A stretch of 64,000 nt of DNA, taken from contig CANNZV010000427.1 in the NCBI GenBank assembly GCA_947561585.1, positions 512,376 through 576,375 of the forward strand, read 5' to 3'. This DNA comes from Caprella mutica (taxonomy: Eukaryota > Arthropoda > Malacostraca > Amphipoda > Caprellidae). Of the stretch, positions 1 through 12,000 are shown one piece after another. The translations under genes and the position numbers were made by a program. The number at the start of each line of letters is the position of its first letter. The first letter of the stretch is position 1. The notes beneath the pieces are model-generated. The model was not told where the DNA came from. It saw nothing but the letters and a program-made list of their open reading frames with translations, and ran no database searches.

Positions 1-240
1 TGAAGCAAGCAGAAACTGTCGGAAATGCTAATGTGGAACATAAGAAGGAGGCTCAAAAGGAAGGAAAACTTGGGTACCACCAGAAGTGTAAAAATGATAT
101 GTACAACAATTTTGTTGCAATAAACCAGAGGTCAGCCCGAATATCAAAGGCAGATAAAGAGTCATTAAAGTTTAAGAGAAGACGCACTACTTGTCAGTCC
201 AGTTCATCAATTGGCTGCAGTCCAAAACACAGTCAGCTAA
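1..240 (+). pseudogene. 5' segment of the CXC/PIN pseudogene, first Cys/His cluster
   Basis: This frame is open from base 3, so translation enters from outside the window. It reads a lysine-rich stretch followed by [13 protein letters not shown], a His-x2-Cys arrangement like the end of a small zinc module. Continuity then moves to another frame beginning near 190, which contains the next Cys pair (CILC). A frameshift between about 180 and 240 is the simplest explanation. Confidence 0.5.
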
Positions 241-3200
241 CCTCATGCATAAGGATGTATGCATTCTTTGCAACAAACCTGCGCAGCTCTACAAATATAA
301 TCCAGCACTTGCTAGAAAGAAATACAGAGTGCCAGATAATTTGACTGCATATAGACTGAAGGCAAGTTTGCTAAAGACAGCACGGACTCGTGGGGATTCC
401 TGGGGCACAGATGTCACTGGACGTCTGGAGGGGACCAACGACTTGGTAGCAGAAGAGACAATGTACCATGTACGATGCAAACTTATGTTTACGAGAGGTG
501 ACAGTTTATCTGAGACTGATGAGGAAGGAAAAAGGAAGAGAGGGCAGAGAAGTATTGATGAGGAGCGAGAGGCAGTTTTTATTGAATTCTGCAAATGGCT
601 TGACTCAGAAATAGAGCATGGGGTGATGGACATGGGCCAAGTCCATCAGAAGCTGCAGGAGTTTGATCAGTCACCAGATAAGAGCCTTTCTTATTCCAAG
701 CAATGGCTAAAGACAAAACTTCAAAAGAAATACGAAGATTCTTTGTATTTCACAACACAAGAAAAAAGGGCAGATGTACTGTGCCTCAAAGATGACACCG
801 ACAAGATTATGCGACAGCATCATGCTAATCTTGACCATGGAGATGAGAAGACGTTGATCATAAAGACAGCACTGAAGTTGATATGCAATGATATTGCCTT
901 GATTGATCTAAATCCAAAGTCATACCCTAACACACACAGTATGACTGACATCGATAGCCAGCTGAAACTTGTTCATGAAAGCCCGCAGATGTTCTTGAGA
1001 CCGATCGTCAAATCAGACGAAAGAGTTGCCGTTTGGGGACAGAATTTTATCAAGGCCTGTCGACCTCGGTTTGGAGTTTTGCCCCACCAAATGGGTCTTG
1101 CCATACAACTTGATCATAGATTTGGATCAAAATGGATTCTTAACAAGTTCCACCGGCTGGGGTACACTGAGTCTTACACGGAGATACAAAACTACAAATA
1201 CTGCTTCCTTAATAGTAGGAGTAGAGATTATTTTCCATATAATTCTGGCACTCTTGATACCATTATGGAGGAAACTGATGAAGAGAGCAATGATGAGGCT
1301 ACAATTGACAGTGTGCTTGAGGATCAATCAGTGATAACAGCCGAAGTGCCAGCCAGTGAAAGTGAATTATCAAGTAATGATCCGATGGTCTCTATGAAGG
1401 TTGGGGAAACGAACAAAGCAGTCTTTCAGTTTATCGGAGACAATATAGATTTAAACATTGTCTCTATTCAATGGGTTTGATCCAAGTCACCTCTCCGGCA
1501 CCACCCTCGCCAGATCCACAGACAACAGTAGCTTTCTCCCGGGTGAAGCTGAAGGCACTCGATAAAGCTGAAATCCTGAGAGAAATTGAAGTAAAGATTA
1601 TTCCTTTCATTAACAGGAAACAGATAGGAACGAACGCGATCACGTTTCCCCCCATCATTGAGCTTTCATCCTCTCTGGCTCATGACCAGCCACTCCTCAC
1701 TCCAGGTGACACACTCTGGGCAGCCGGGTGGGTTATCAAAGCCAACGATCCTGAGTTTCAACATTCCAACTGGAATGGCTGGACGAAGAGAATCCATGCA
1801 AATGATGCAAAACAGGGCACACAGATCGAGTTCCTCCCAGTTATTGAAAGAGACCCTAATGACCTAAACACCATCTTCAACACTCTGAAAGAGTGCATAC
1901 GGCGCGCTGGGGTCGCTATAGTGACATTTGATCTTCCGATTTGGCTTAAGGCTGTTAACATAATAAAGCCGGCAAATCTACCTGTCATTTCAAGGTTGGG
2001 TGGTTTTCACCTGCTGAAATCTTATCTTGGATCAATTGGTAACATCATGGAAGATTCTGGGCTACTAGATGTGATCCAGTTGATCTATCCTGGAAGCACG
2101 ACAGCCAGCCACATCATGGATGGAGGATTTTTTGACAAGGCAATCCGTGCTCACCTCCTCATCGATGCAGCCATCTATCAACACATCATGAAACTTACCT
2201 TCACTGAGGATGAGCGTGGTGACATGAAGTCCTTCATAGAGAAGGTGGGTGATATGCAAATGGGAGCCAGACACTCAGACCCAGTAGTGCGAATGTTTGA
2301 GCAAAGGCTTGAAGAAACTCACAAAAGGAGGAAGAACACCTGCTCTCTGGTAGAGTACAACCACATGGTAGATGTGATCAAGGTTTTTATCAGAACCGAG
2401 CCACTCGCAGACCACACTGGCCATCTGTCCTACATTGCTACTATGATGCTTCACATTTTTGCCGCTGCAGGCCATCATCAGTATGCCAAGGGCGCACGAC
2501 TGTACTGCCAACTCATGAGGGAAGTAGAATATTTGCCTGCTTACAAAGACACCTTCGAACGTCTTACTACTCACGGGAACCACGTTGTCCGTTCTTCAAT
2601 CCATGAATGGTCCGGCACATGGTGTGATATTTGCATTGAGTAGACTTTAATGAAGGCAGCCAAGTCACAAGGTGGACTGAGCAGAGGAAGAATGAGAAAC
2701 AGCTTTTCTGCCCATAAATTCTGGGTGCTCACTCTCAGTCACCTGTCTGATGTCAACCAGCGGATGGAGGAGGACGTCAGTAAACATGTTTCAGTTCGCA
2801 GAAACCTTACCAAGACACAGATGAAGCGAGATACAGAGGCCGTTGAACTTGTTCTAAAATGGTTTGAGGAGATGAAACCATTCGACAACGATAGAGACAA
2901 GGAGTTGCTCGTGTCTTTCTCAACAGGATTCATAAGCACTGGTGATGACGAAGTCAATGCTGAGAGAGCATCTGAAGTTGGGATGGCGATGCAGATCAAA
3001 CTGGATGGAAAGTCAGTGACGACGACCATGGTTGACAAGTCGAAGGTGAAAGCCCAGTCATCACTAAGAAAATGTCCCTTGGTCAACGAGAAAAACATTC
3101 ACCTTGACTCATTAAAGTTGTTCAATCGTCTGATCATTTTCGCCCAGAGGGATTAGGCAGTTGATACAAGCTTACAGTATGAGCTGACTCCCTTCCCATT

Positions 3201-3846
3201 GTCCCTGTTCAGCAACAAAGATCAGAAGATGAACAAGGCTAACAAGGCAGAATTTGCAAATACAAGCCTGAAGCGTTAACTGATCCACTTGACTTAACTG
3301 ACCAACCCTGCTGCACCCTCGTAGTTGATGGCGGATGGCTTCTGTACATGGTAAAATGGGAACAACGTCAGACCTGGCAGGAAATCGCCAACAGTTACCT
3401 GAGTTACGTGCAGTATCTGGGCCACTGCTCTCAGAAGATCATTGTGGTTTTTGATGGCTACAGTAGATCACCAAAAGATCACGATCACATCCGGCGTACC
3501 AAGAATTCCTGCTGTAATCTCCACATTCGACCGGATATGTCAAACTGGACCCCAAGAGCAAAATTTCTGGACAACTCTCATAACAAGACTGAGCTCATCC
3601 ACCTTCTCTCTTCAATCTTTCGGAAACATCACATCACTGTGGAGCAGTGTGACAATGATGCTGACACTTCAATTGTGAGAGAAGTACTTACTGCTGCTTC
3701 AGATGGCTCTGTTGAGGTCAGTAACAAGTATGTATTCAGTTAGTACAAATATTGTATGGAGCTTGGGAAAATATGATAATTCAGATAATATGATAATTCA
3801 GACAGGTGGAAATTTCAATCTGTTGTACATGTTGTTATATTTACAG

Positions 3847-4756
3847 GTGCGGGCAGAAGATGCAAATGTGCTGGTAATGCTGGTACATCATAGCTCGGAA
3901 AGCCACCATCCATTATTCTTAACCACATCGAAGGGCTCTTATGACGTTCGAAATATCAAAGAATCTCTCTGCGAAACACAGAAGAGGTACCTACTCTTCT
4001 GTCATGCCTTCACGGGGTGTGATACGGTTTCTGCGATCGCTGGTCATGGGAAAACAACTGTATTTGACAGGTAATAAAGATAAACCTATCATTACGTCAG
4101 TAAATGATACTAATAACAATAATCATTGTCATCATAGTAAAAATGTTAAGAATAACAATAGCTAAATTTCTGTATTTCATTATGTGTACTTTACTTGATA
4201 TAGACCTGTGCTTATTTTCAGGTTTTGTGAATGGGACGTGGTTGAGTACATCGACATCTTCCTTGACACAGAAGCCACCAAGGAAACAGTGATTCATGCT
4301 GGTACTGCGATTTTCAAGTACATTTACCATGGACGAGATACTACTTTGGGTGAAATTCGGTATAACATGTTCTCAAGGAAGGCAGCGGCAGGAGTGATAA
4401 AACCAGAGACTCTACCTCCAACAGAGGTTGCAGCTGCACAACATTCACTCCGTGCGTACCTGCAAACCCGGGACTGGATCCTTCTACAGAGCATGTCTCT
4501 GAACCCCAACGACTATGGATGGACAATAGGTTTGCATGGATATGAGACAGTTCCAACTTTGGACCCTATGGCTCCTGATGAACTATTGCAGTTCACGAGC
4601 TGTAATTGTCATGGAGATTGCAACAACCGGCGATGCAGCTGCAAAAAGAATGGGGTCACGTGCATCTCGGCCTGTGGAATTTGTAAAGGCATTACATGCA
4701 AAAATGGCAGTCACGATGATGTTGACTCTGAAGAAGACATAGACAATGACTGTTGA
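3847..4756 (+). pseudogene. 3' exons of the CXC/PIN pseudogene, with CXC domain
   Basis: Exon 3847-4070 carries the HAFTGCDT block that closes the nuclease-like core. Exon 4222-4756 encodes about 178 residues ending in a cysteine-rich CXC domain (CNCHGDCNNRRCSCKK then TCISACGICKG) and an acidic tail. Both splice junctions preserve frame: phase 0 into 3847, and the split arginine codon AG|G across 4071-4221. Both exons lack internal stops, so decay is concentrated upstream. The stop is followed 55 bases later by AATAAA. Confidence 0.7.
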
Positions 4757-4811
4757 AACTTCTGACATTGTGAATGAGAAATAACTCTTTGAGTAACATA
4801 TATCTATGTGA

Positions 4812-4817
4812 AATAAA
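4812..4817 (+). terminator. Candidate polyadenylation signal of the CXC gene
   Basis: AATAAA lies 55 bases after the stop at 4754-4756, on the same strand. In AT-rich DNA this can occur by chance, but position and orientation fit. Confidence 0.4.
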
Positions 4818-5188
4818 ATCTACTTAGTGCGTTTATGTAAAAGTGAGTGGCGTATTTCCACAAAGGAGAGTATTTAGTAAAATATATGTTAACAATCAAT
4901 TGAGAATCATTAATAACTATTATTTAACCCCTCCTAAGTTAATTAAGGGTAATTAAGATTTTTTATCAATTTTTTTTTCTCGGAATTCAATATTTTTTTT
5001 CCTGGGTTTCTCACAAGAGTTGAACTTCAAAATTTTAACACATGTTAGTACACACCTTTTCAAACATATTGGTGAAAAAATTTCTTGGTAACAATTTAAT
5101 TTGCAGATTTGTGATACAGTATATCTCATAAAATGCCCTTACTAATTGTATATATTGAAGTTTGTTCCCGGAAAGATAACAGGAAATG

Positions 5189-5921
5189 CCCACAAAAAAG
5201 AGCGCACAAGGAAAATTGCCCATAAAGAAAAGTACCCACATGAAAATAATCCAACAATTATAGAAAACCACGGGGGAAAAAGCTCTCAGTGAAGGTAAAA
5301 CTAAAATTACATGATTTTTTACAGATATACGATATATGTATATCGAGGGGCGAAATGCCTCCTAACCCCCATGCCAGATCATTATACAATACACTCCTTT
5401 ATAATGATCTCATGTGTAGTGAACTAGCTAATGCAGTGAAAATATTTAGTTTATTCTGTCATATAATGGTTGTCAGTTTTAATGCATTTCTATATTGTAA
5501 AAATACTGTAGTTCATTATAGAGAAGTTATACTAGTGCAACTCCTCTATAATGCAGTCCTTTTTAGTAAACTTTCCCGATTTTTAGAGTCCTGACAAAGG
5601 AAATCCCCTGTACAATGAAGGGCAAGTTTTCTATGAATTTCTTAAATCTTCTATGTTAAGTAAACTCTCTTCGGTGAAGTAAAATTTATCTATAGTGAAG
5701 TACACTTCCTATATATTGTGAAGTAAATTCTAAATAGTGAACTAGAATTTTTCTGTACAATTATGAAGTTTGTAGTACAATAAACTAGCGGATACAACAG
5801 ACTGCATTACGACTTCATATAAAAACATTAATTAATTATTAGACATTTGTGGGGTCCTTTTCTTACCGAGTTTTATAGCTGTTTTCTTTTCCTTGTGTGG
5901 ACATTTTTGCTGTGGGCATTT
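5189..5921. repeat. Inverted-repeat element (MITE-like)
   Basis: Arms at about 5189-5220 and 5890-5921 are imperfect reverse complements: a GCCCAC-containing arm followed by CACAAGGAAAA faces TTTTCCTTGTG followed by GTGGGCATTT. The interior is rich in short AGTGAAGTAAA-like words (5640-5760). It has no plausible coding sequence. Ends and target duplication were not resolved. Confidence 0.5.
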
Positions 5922-6015
5922 TTCTCGTCGCCACTGTAGTCATAGTTATCGTTTCTAGTTCATGAATATTGTGTTTTAAAAGTCCAGATGATTGCATATC
6001 TAAAAAATGCTTGTT

Positions 6016-6038
6016 CATGATCTACAGATTTAAAAAAA
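6016..6038 (+). promoter_or_regulatory. Possible 5' UTR splice acceptor before the sulfotransferase start
   Basis: The sequence just upstream of the chosen ATG contains GATCTACAG followed by a short A-rich leader. This could be the 3' end of an upstream non-coding exon. No promoter was recognised, so the transcription start is unknown. Confidence 0.25.
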
Positions 6039-9000
6039 ATGTACGATAAATGTGTAAGATTCTTTGTAACATCAATAATAGTTTCAATTTGCTATTTTTT
6101 GGTCTCAGTTGAAACTGGTAAGTTGTTCGGAAAATATTTCCCTAAAAATTCTAACCATGCTTTTTTTGTATTGGGTACTTATTTTATAGAAATGTTTCTG
6201 AAATACATTGAAATTAGAATGAACAAAATATAAGGTTCTAACAAAATAACTACTCTTTTTAATCAACACAACAGGTTTATTTGATGAGCTCACCAATAAA
6301 ATATACGTTGATGAAAAACCGAAGAAATGTTTGGGTGTGGAAAGCAAAACACAGATTAGTGCTAGTGATGGAAAGAACAGAATTTTGATAATCAGTCCTC
6401 TGGGAAGAGCTGGTTCATCTTGGATCGGAGAAATGCTTTCGACAATTGATGAAAATACGTACTATGTTTATGAACCAATTTCAGGCTACTCGCAGAACAA
6501 CATAGGAAAAGTCACTGCCTCTGTTTCTCGAGACTTATTAAGTGACATCTTTTCTTGCAAGTTCCCTGAATGGATGGTTCACCCCATTTATAAGTGGTCA
6601 AGAGCACTGACTATATTTAGGAAGAAATGCGGTAAAGATTGCAAAACTTCGAAAGATTTCAATAACCGATGTAAATCTGCCACGACTTTCATCATCAAGG
6701 TAAGAATTGAAAAGCATTTGTCTTCATCTCAGCGCACAATGTTTTATGCTAAATTTTAGCAAATTGTTTGACACCGACGTAGTGATTAAAGAGTGGTTTC
6801 TCATGACTAATATTCACAGCTATGGACACCTCTTTTCTGTGAAAACTAATAACTGAAGACTCTAGATTCTAGAATCTAAATCTAGATGTACATTGTTTTT
6901 ACACAATAATTCGTGCGTCTTTACCCACCACGTAAAATATTTATTTTTTAACCAGCGTTATTAATGTGCACCTATATTAGCATTGTTTCTAGGTGATCAG
7001 AAGCTGCTCTTTACGTTGGCGTGATACAAATTTTGATTAATCGATTAGTTAATGAGTTAATAGCAGTGCGAAAAGAAGAACACTTCTGATGCGTAAGGAC
7101 GCGCTAAATCGGACGTCTTTGCGCTCCACATATAATATGAATGATATCTTCCAATTCTATCAATAAAAAAATCTGCAACAATCTCTGTAAGGGTTCAGAA
7201 GCTGTTCTTTCCGATGACATAACCTGAAATTGGATCAATCAATTCTTTTCCGAGTTACTAGCAGTGCGAAAACACGGCTACCTAAACATTCATTAGGCGG
7301 GCGTATTTTCGCACTAACAAAAAAAAGTTAAAATAAACAAATTTATGTCTGTAACGTGAATCTGACTTTATAGAAATGAACTTCCAACTATTTTCCGATG
7401 CTCGGGCATAATTTGAAGTAAATCGCCCTATAACTTTTCGGGAATCGGGAATTCACCGCCGGACTTTTTTACCTGCCTGGATTTTTTTCTGCCAGACTTT
7501 TTCCTGCCTAATTTTTTTCAAATTTAAACTCTGGAAGACAATTTAATATTTAGATTTATTAATTAGTTTTTGAAAAAATCGTTTTGACCAATAAATCTAT
7601 TGGCATGAAATTGTAAATCAAAGTCTGCCACCGCCGGACTTTTTTACCTGCCTGGATTTTTTTCTGCCAGACTTTTTCCTGCCTAATTTTTTTTCAAATT
7701 TAAACTCTGGAAGACAATTTAATATTTAGATTTATTAATTAGTTTTTGAAAAAATCGTTTTGACCAATAAATCTATTGGCATGAAATTGTAAATCAAAGT
7801 CTGCCAACGCAACTAACCAATTTTTTGTTAAATTGATTGTTGCATGGAAATTGGTCGCTTACCAACTCCTTGGACCGAACCCGTTTTGTAATTACTCTTT
7901 TGATAATTAGTTTTTATTGGAATTTTTTAGAGAAAATTTACGACTTTATATCATCCTGAAATCTGACTACTTGAAAAGTCTTGATTTAAGGATCTCTACA
8001 CTCTAAAGCCGGGTTTCCACTGAGGCAACACAAGCAACATGTAGCATGCGACTTTACAGTCTTTCAACAAGAATGTCGTATGCGACTTTCAATAAAGAGA
8101 CACGAAGCATACAGCAAGGCAACACCTTCGTTGCTTGTAGCATGCTGCATGTTCTGTTGCTTGCTGAAAGACCATTTCAACCAGTTCAACAAAAACGAAA
8201 CCAATTTTCAAACATTGAGCGCAAATGCGATCAACTGAAACATGGAATAGAGGGTTCAGAAAATTACTCATGTGAAGATAGTGAAATATTATCGAATGAA
8301 TAAGAGATTTTCATTTGCAGAAGGCCTTTTTATTTTGTTTGATATTTATAATTTATATATATTATTAACAGTATAAATTCTTCGTATAATGAATATTACA
8401 TATATTTATTTATAAGAGCTTTCTCTATATAATGATATAAATATATAAAAAACAAAGATTCAATTAAATTATTTATTTCATTAAATAAATAAGATAATTC
8501 TGTGTTATTTATACTACATACTGCGACTATGAATAATCTCGAACGTTTATATTCGCGAATACTGTAGTATGTCATTGACCATTTTCTAATCCAAATTTTT
8601 AAACAAAGAAAATGCGACATTGTTTGGCATAACTAATGAATTATTTTCTTATCAATACTAAAAAAAATTCTATTCCCACCAGCGGTGGGAAGCCGTTCAA
8701 CGCTAGGCAACAAGCTAATTCTTGCCACTTGCGGCAGGCAACGTGTAACCACGTGCAACATGCTTTACAGCCGCATGCTACACGTTTTCTTTTGTTGAAC
8801 TGGTTGAAATACATTTTGCCCGTGCCTTAGTGGAAACCCGGCTTAACAGCTGAGTCTATCTTATGCATTTTAATAATAAAGGTTTAACCATTGTAAGTTC
8901 TTTAAGGTATAAATATTAAAATATGCATAATAGAAAAAAGACACTATAAAAAGAGGCTAATTTTAAGTGTAATAAAAAAGTCTATAGTAGGGTTATTAAT

Positions 9001-12000
9001 TTTGTACTATATTAATTGTAAAATTAATAAACTACAATTAAATTTATTAGTGTTCTGGAAAAGTCTATATTTGAACGAGAAGTAAATAGATCACTATTTT
9101 TTTATAATAACTGCAATGATAATAATAAATTCGCGATGTGTATATATTTAGAGCTGGAGTAAACTGAATTAATCGTAGCTTCTTAGCATGGACCGACAAT
9201 TGGGCCCCAGGACAATTGGGCCCACGACATTTGGGCTACATGACAATTATATTATTTGCCCATTATTTCAGAGTTTACTGTATTAACTTAATTAAAGACC
9301 CTTGCTACTGTAATAACTAGGGTTGTGACAATATGCGTTTTGTATAGAAATATAGTCTTGAGCATATTTTAAATAAATGACATTGCTTTCAGGAAAAAAA
9401 TATTTTCGTTATGAAAAATAAATATTTTTTAATAGAAAATATTCTTTTCATGAATAAATACCATTATTCTTTTAAACTACAATAGTTTTTGTTCTGAGAT
9501 AGGTCATGTAAAGCAACAAATTTAATAGTTACAGTACCTCTATGAGTCTATATAGTGAACTCCTGTGAAGTAAATGAGTTAGGATGTAGCCAAATAAAAA
9601 ATAAGAATGTAGCTATTTTAGACAGGCCAAAATTATTGGAACATGCAAATTGAGTCAAATTTAATGTGTATTGTTTGAAGCCTGTTCAGTGTTTAATATT
9701 GAAGAGTTTTAAGAATTATTATTACAAAATGTATTCTCACAATCTCATTTTATCCCAACAAATGTTCAAACAATTGTTGAATGCAACGTATAACCTTGAA
9801 AATTTACCCACTATTTACTAAATATTTGTCTTTGTCAGACGATGTATACTACACATTGGATCCATATGACATGATTCAAAATAATACGACTTATTTAAAT
9901 ACTTCAAAGATTTTCATTACATTGAAACATGAGATTAGCATATCCTAATGTGATTTAAGGGGCTTGCTAATATAAACCTTATCAAGTATATCAATCGAAT
10001 TAAAAAAATAAAAACATAATTTTGGAGAATATAAAACATATTTCAAAGATAATATTGTCACTTCCCTAGTAATAACAAAGTAACACTTCTTTATTGTGTC
10101 TTCTGTCAAAGCTTTTTCAGGGCTTAATTGTTTTGGGGCCCAATTGTCGGCGGGCCCAAATAATATAATTTAAAGAGGTCGTTGTAAGATAGCTACAACG
10201 ACTTCTTTAAATTATATTATTTAACTTATTTTTATCCTTCTACAAAGTATCTAGTCAAACCTTTATTATATTCAGAGGAATTATAATTTACCAAATTACA
10301 ATCAGCACTTTTAGAAAAGTTGTATAGAAAATAAAAAAAGGTGTGACTATTCTATATTAGTTAGAATAGTTACAGTTATACCTACTGTATTATTTTGTAA
10401 GCAAGTTATATAAATATAAGATTTTCATTTAAACTTTCCTTTAATAATAATCTGAGATTGTTTACCTTCATTAGAGTATCTTTGAAATACTGTTAAAGAA
10501 AACTAACAAAGTTAAAATCCCCAACTAAATTAATAAATGTAACGTTACAAGGAACGCTGATAGCATAGCGGACACTTTTCCGGTACATGTACTGGGTGTT
10601 GTACGAGGTTTTCCTGTACCATATTATTTATAAAAATCTTAAAAATTATATAGAAGAAATATATGCTGTCAAATTTTACGAGGTTTACAGCGAAATTATA
10701 TGCGAGAGACATTAGAGGTTTTGATTGAAAAATTTGCCTTTAAATATAAATAGTGGATAAAAAACTCTAAAATAACGTGTTATTTTCATTGTTGTCAATT
10801 ACTATAATGGTTGATGTCAATATTTTCACACCTTATGAAACTCAAAATGAAATTGACTGTGTCGATCGTTTGATTTAATTTTCGTTCAGATAGAAGTATT
10901 AATGTCATAAGTTTTAAGTTATTTTCAGCATCGTTGAAATTATATATTAACAAATAATGATTTCAATTTGCCATTCAGTTTGATTGGTTATTTTTAATTT
11001 AACTTGCGGGTATAATAGTGCAGTCTATTATGCAAAAACTCTTCATGAACGAACTATAACTACTCATAATTTATTACCAAATTGGATTATCAAGAGTTGT
11101 TATCTTGAAAAAATTGAAAAACCATTAACTTTAAAATGAAGAAATGGTTTCCACATCACTAAAATAAGATGTTTTACACTTCAGTGAATAATATATATGA
11201 ATACTAAAGATTTTTATTTCTGCAGGACATACTAACAAGCCTGAAGACAACTAGAGATATTTTGTCGATGCCATCAATGAAAGGACTGAAAGTTATTTAT
11301 TTGGTGAGAGATCCACGTGCACAGATATTTTCCAGGTAAGATTTTTTACTTTTTCACAAGAATTAGCTTATCAAAATTTAGTGAATTAAATTTTGATTAA
11401 TATTCTTCGTTATTATCTTGTGTCCCAAGTAAAGCAGAAAGATTTGTAAATGTGTTTTTGAGGTCTTGTTTGATTGCGGATTGACAGATTATAATACATA
11501 TATACATATAATATATGTATATATATATAATATATACATATAATATATGTAGGTCTCGGTAATAAAAGGTCCTCTCCAATGAAATTTTCTTTATTGTTTT
11601 AATCAGTTTTGCTAGTGTCCCTCTTCATTTTTCTGCAAAGTGCACAAAATGTGATAACAACATATACTAGTTTTTAAAGGTTTTCATAATCAATATATTA
11701 TATTCATTGAAATGTTCCCAGAACATTTGGTGCGAGTTCCCAGAACAGTCGCACCAAACAAGCGATAAAGGCAACCGGTAACACTAACTATGCGAACGCA
11801 GAGGTATTTAGGAAGCAAAAATCACAAAACCCAAGCTGCAACATGCTTGCTGTAAACAACAAAATAAAACTGCGTAGTTTACTTCTATAGCAAAAACTAA
11901 CGCTAGTTTCTTCTTCACGGGTAAACTGCCTTCCTTTAGGCAAGTAACAAAACCTTACTTTTAAAGGGATAGTAAAGTCAAAATCGAATAATCGCCAAAT

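Larger units (their letters stand above)
1..4756 (+). pseudogene. Decayed PIN/FEN-like nuclease and CXC-domain protein, repetitive invertebrate family
   Basis: A long coding relic, open at the window's left edge, so its 5' end lies outside. Exons are <1-3716, 3847-4070 and 4222-4756. Introns 3717-3846 (phase 0) and 4071-4221 (phase 2) have GT-AG ends and join the reading frame well. In order it encodes Cys/His pairs resembling zinc ligands (YHQKC; CILC; YHVRC), a long helical middle, a nuclease-like core (VVDGGWLL, VVFDGY, DADTSIVRE, AEDAN, FTGCDTVSA) and a C-terminal CXC domain (CNCHGDCNNRRCSCKK). The acidic spacing resembles PIN/FEN1 nucleases; CXC domains bind DNA. Lesions: a frameshift at about 180-240; a frameshift with apparent small deletion at about 1470; TAG at 2641-2643; TAG at 3154-3156; a frameshift at about 3253-3265. 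As I recall it, this family is multicopy in invertebrates, so a transposon origin is likely but inferred. No function is claimed for this copy. Confidence 0.72.
7440..9180. repeat. Dispersed repeat, copy 1 (related copy at 13340-14000)
   Basis: Outside the MITE at 8007-8843, this stretch matches 13340-14000 in order and orientation. Shared landmarks include AACTCCTT..ACCGAACCCGTTTTGT, GAAATCTGACTA, AAAAGTCTTGATT and TCTACACTCTAA, then the GGTTTAACCATTGTAAG-like block. The two copies lie in introns 2 and 4 of the same gene. Confidence 0.75.
6700..11225 (+). other. Sulfotransferase intron 2, filled with repeats
   Basis: This 4.5-kb intron starts GTAAGA and ends TGCAG. It contains a tandem duplication (7456-7805), a MITE with TAA target duplication (8007-8843) inside a dispersed repeat, an inverted-repeat element (9193-10150) and a hairpin (10158-10222). 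Bases 10620-10740 resemble 59030-59140 and 62960-63080. I see no independent gene. Confidence 0.8.

Noticed and set aside
289..633. Minus-strand frame opposite the CXC pseudogene
   Set aside because: Shadow of the plus-strand coding sequence; Ser-rich composition comes from the complementary strand.
3717..4221. Two intervals in the CXC gene as further frameshift lesions
   Set aside because: GT-AG ends and restored frame show they are introns, not damage.
5289..5594. 101-codon plus frame between the first two genes
   Set aside because: Lies inside an inverted-repeat element with simple AGTGAA words; no family resemblance.
11397..11579. Ile/Tyr-rich minus-strand frame
   Set aside because: It is a translation of an AT microsatellite; no protein-like composition.
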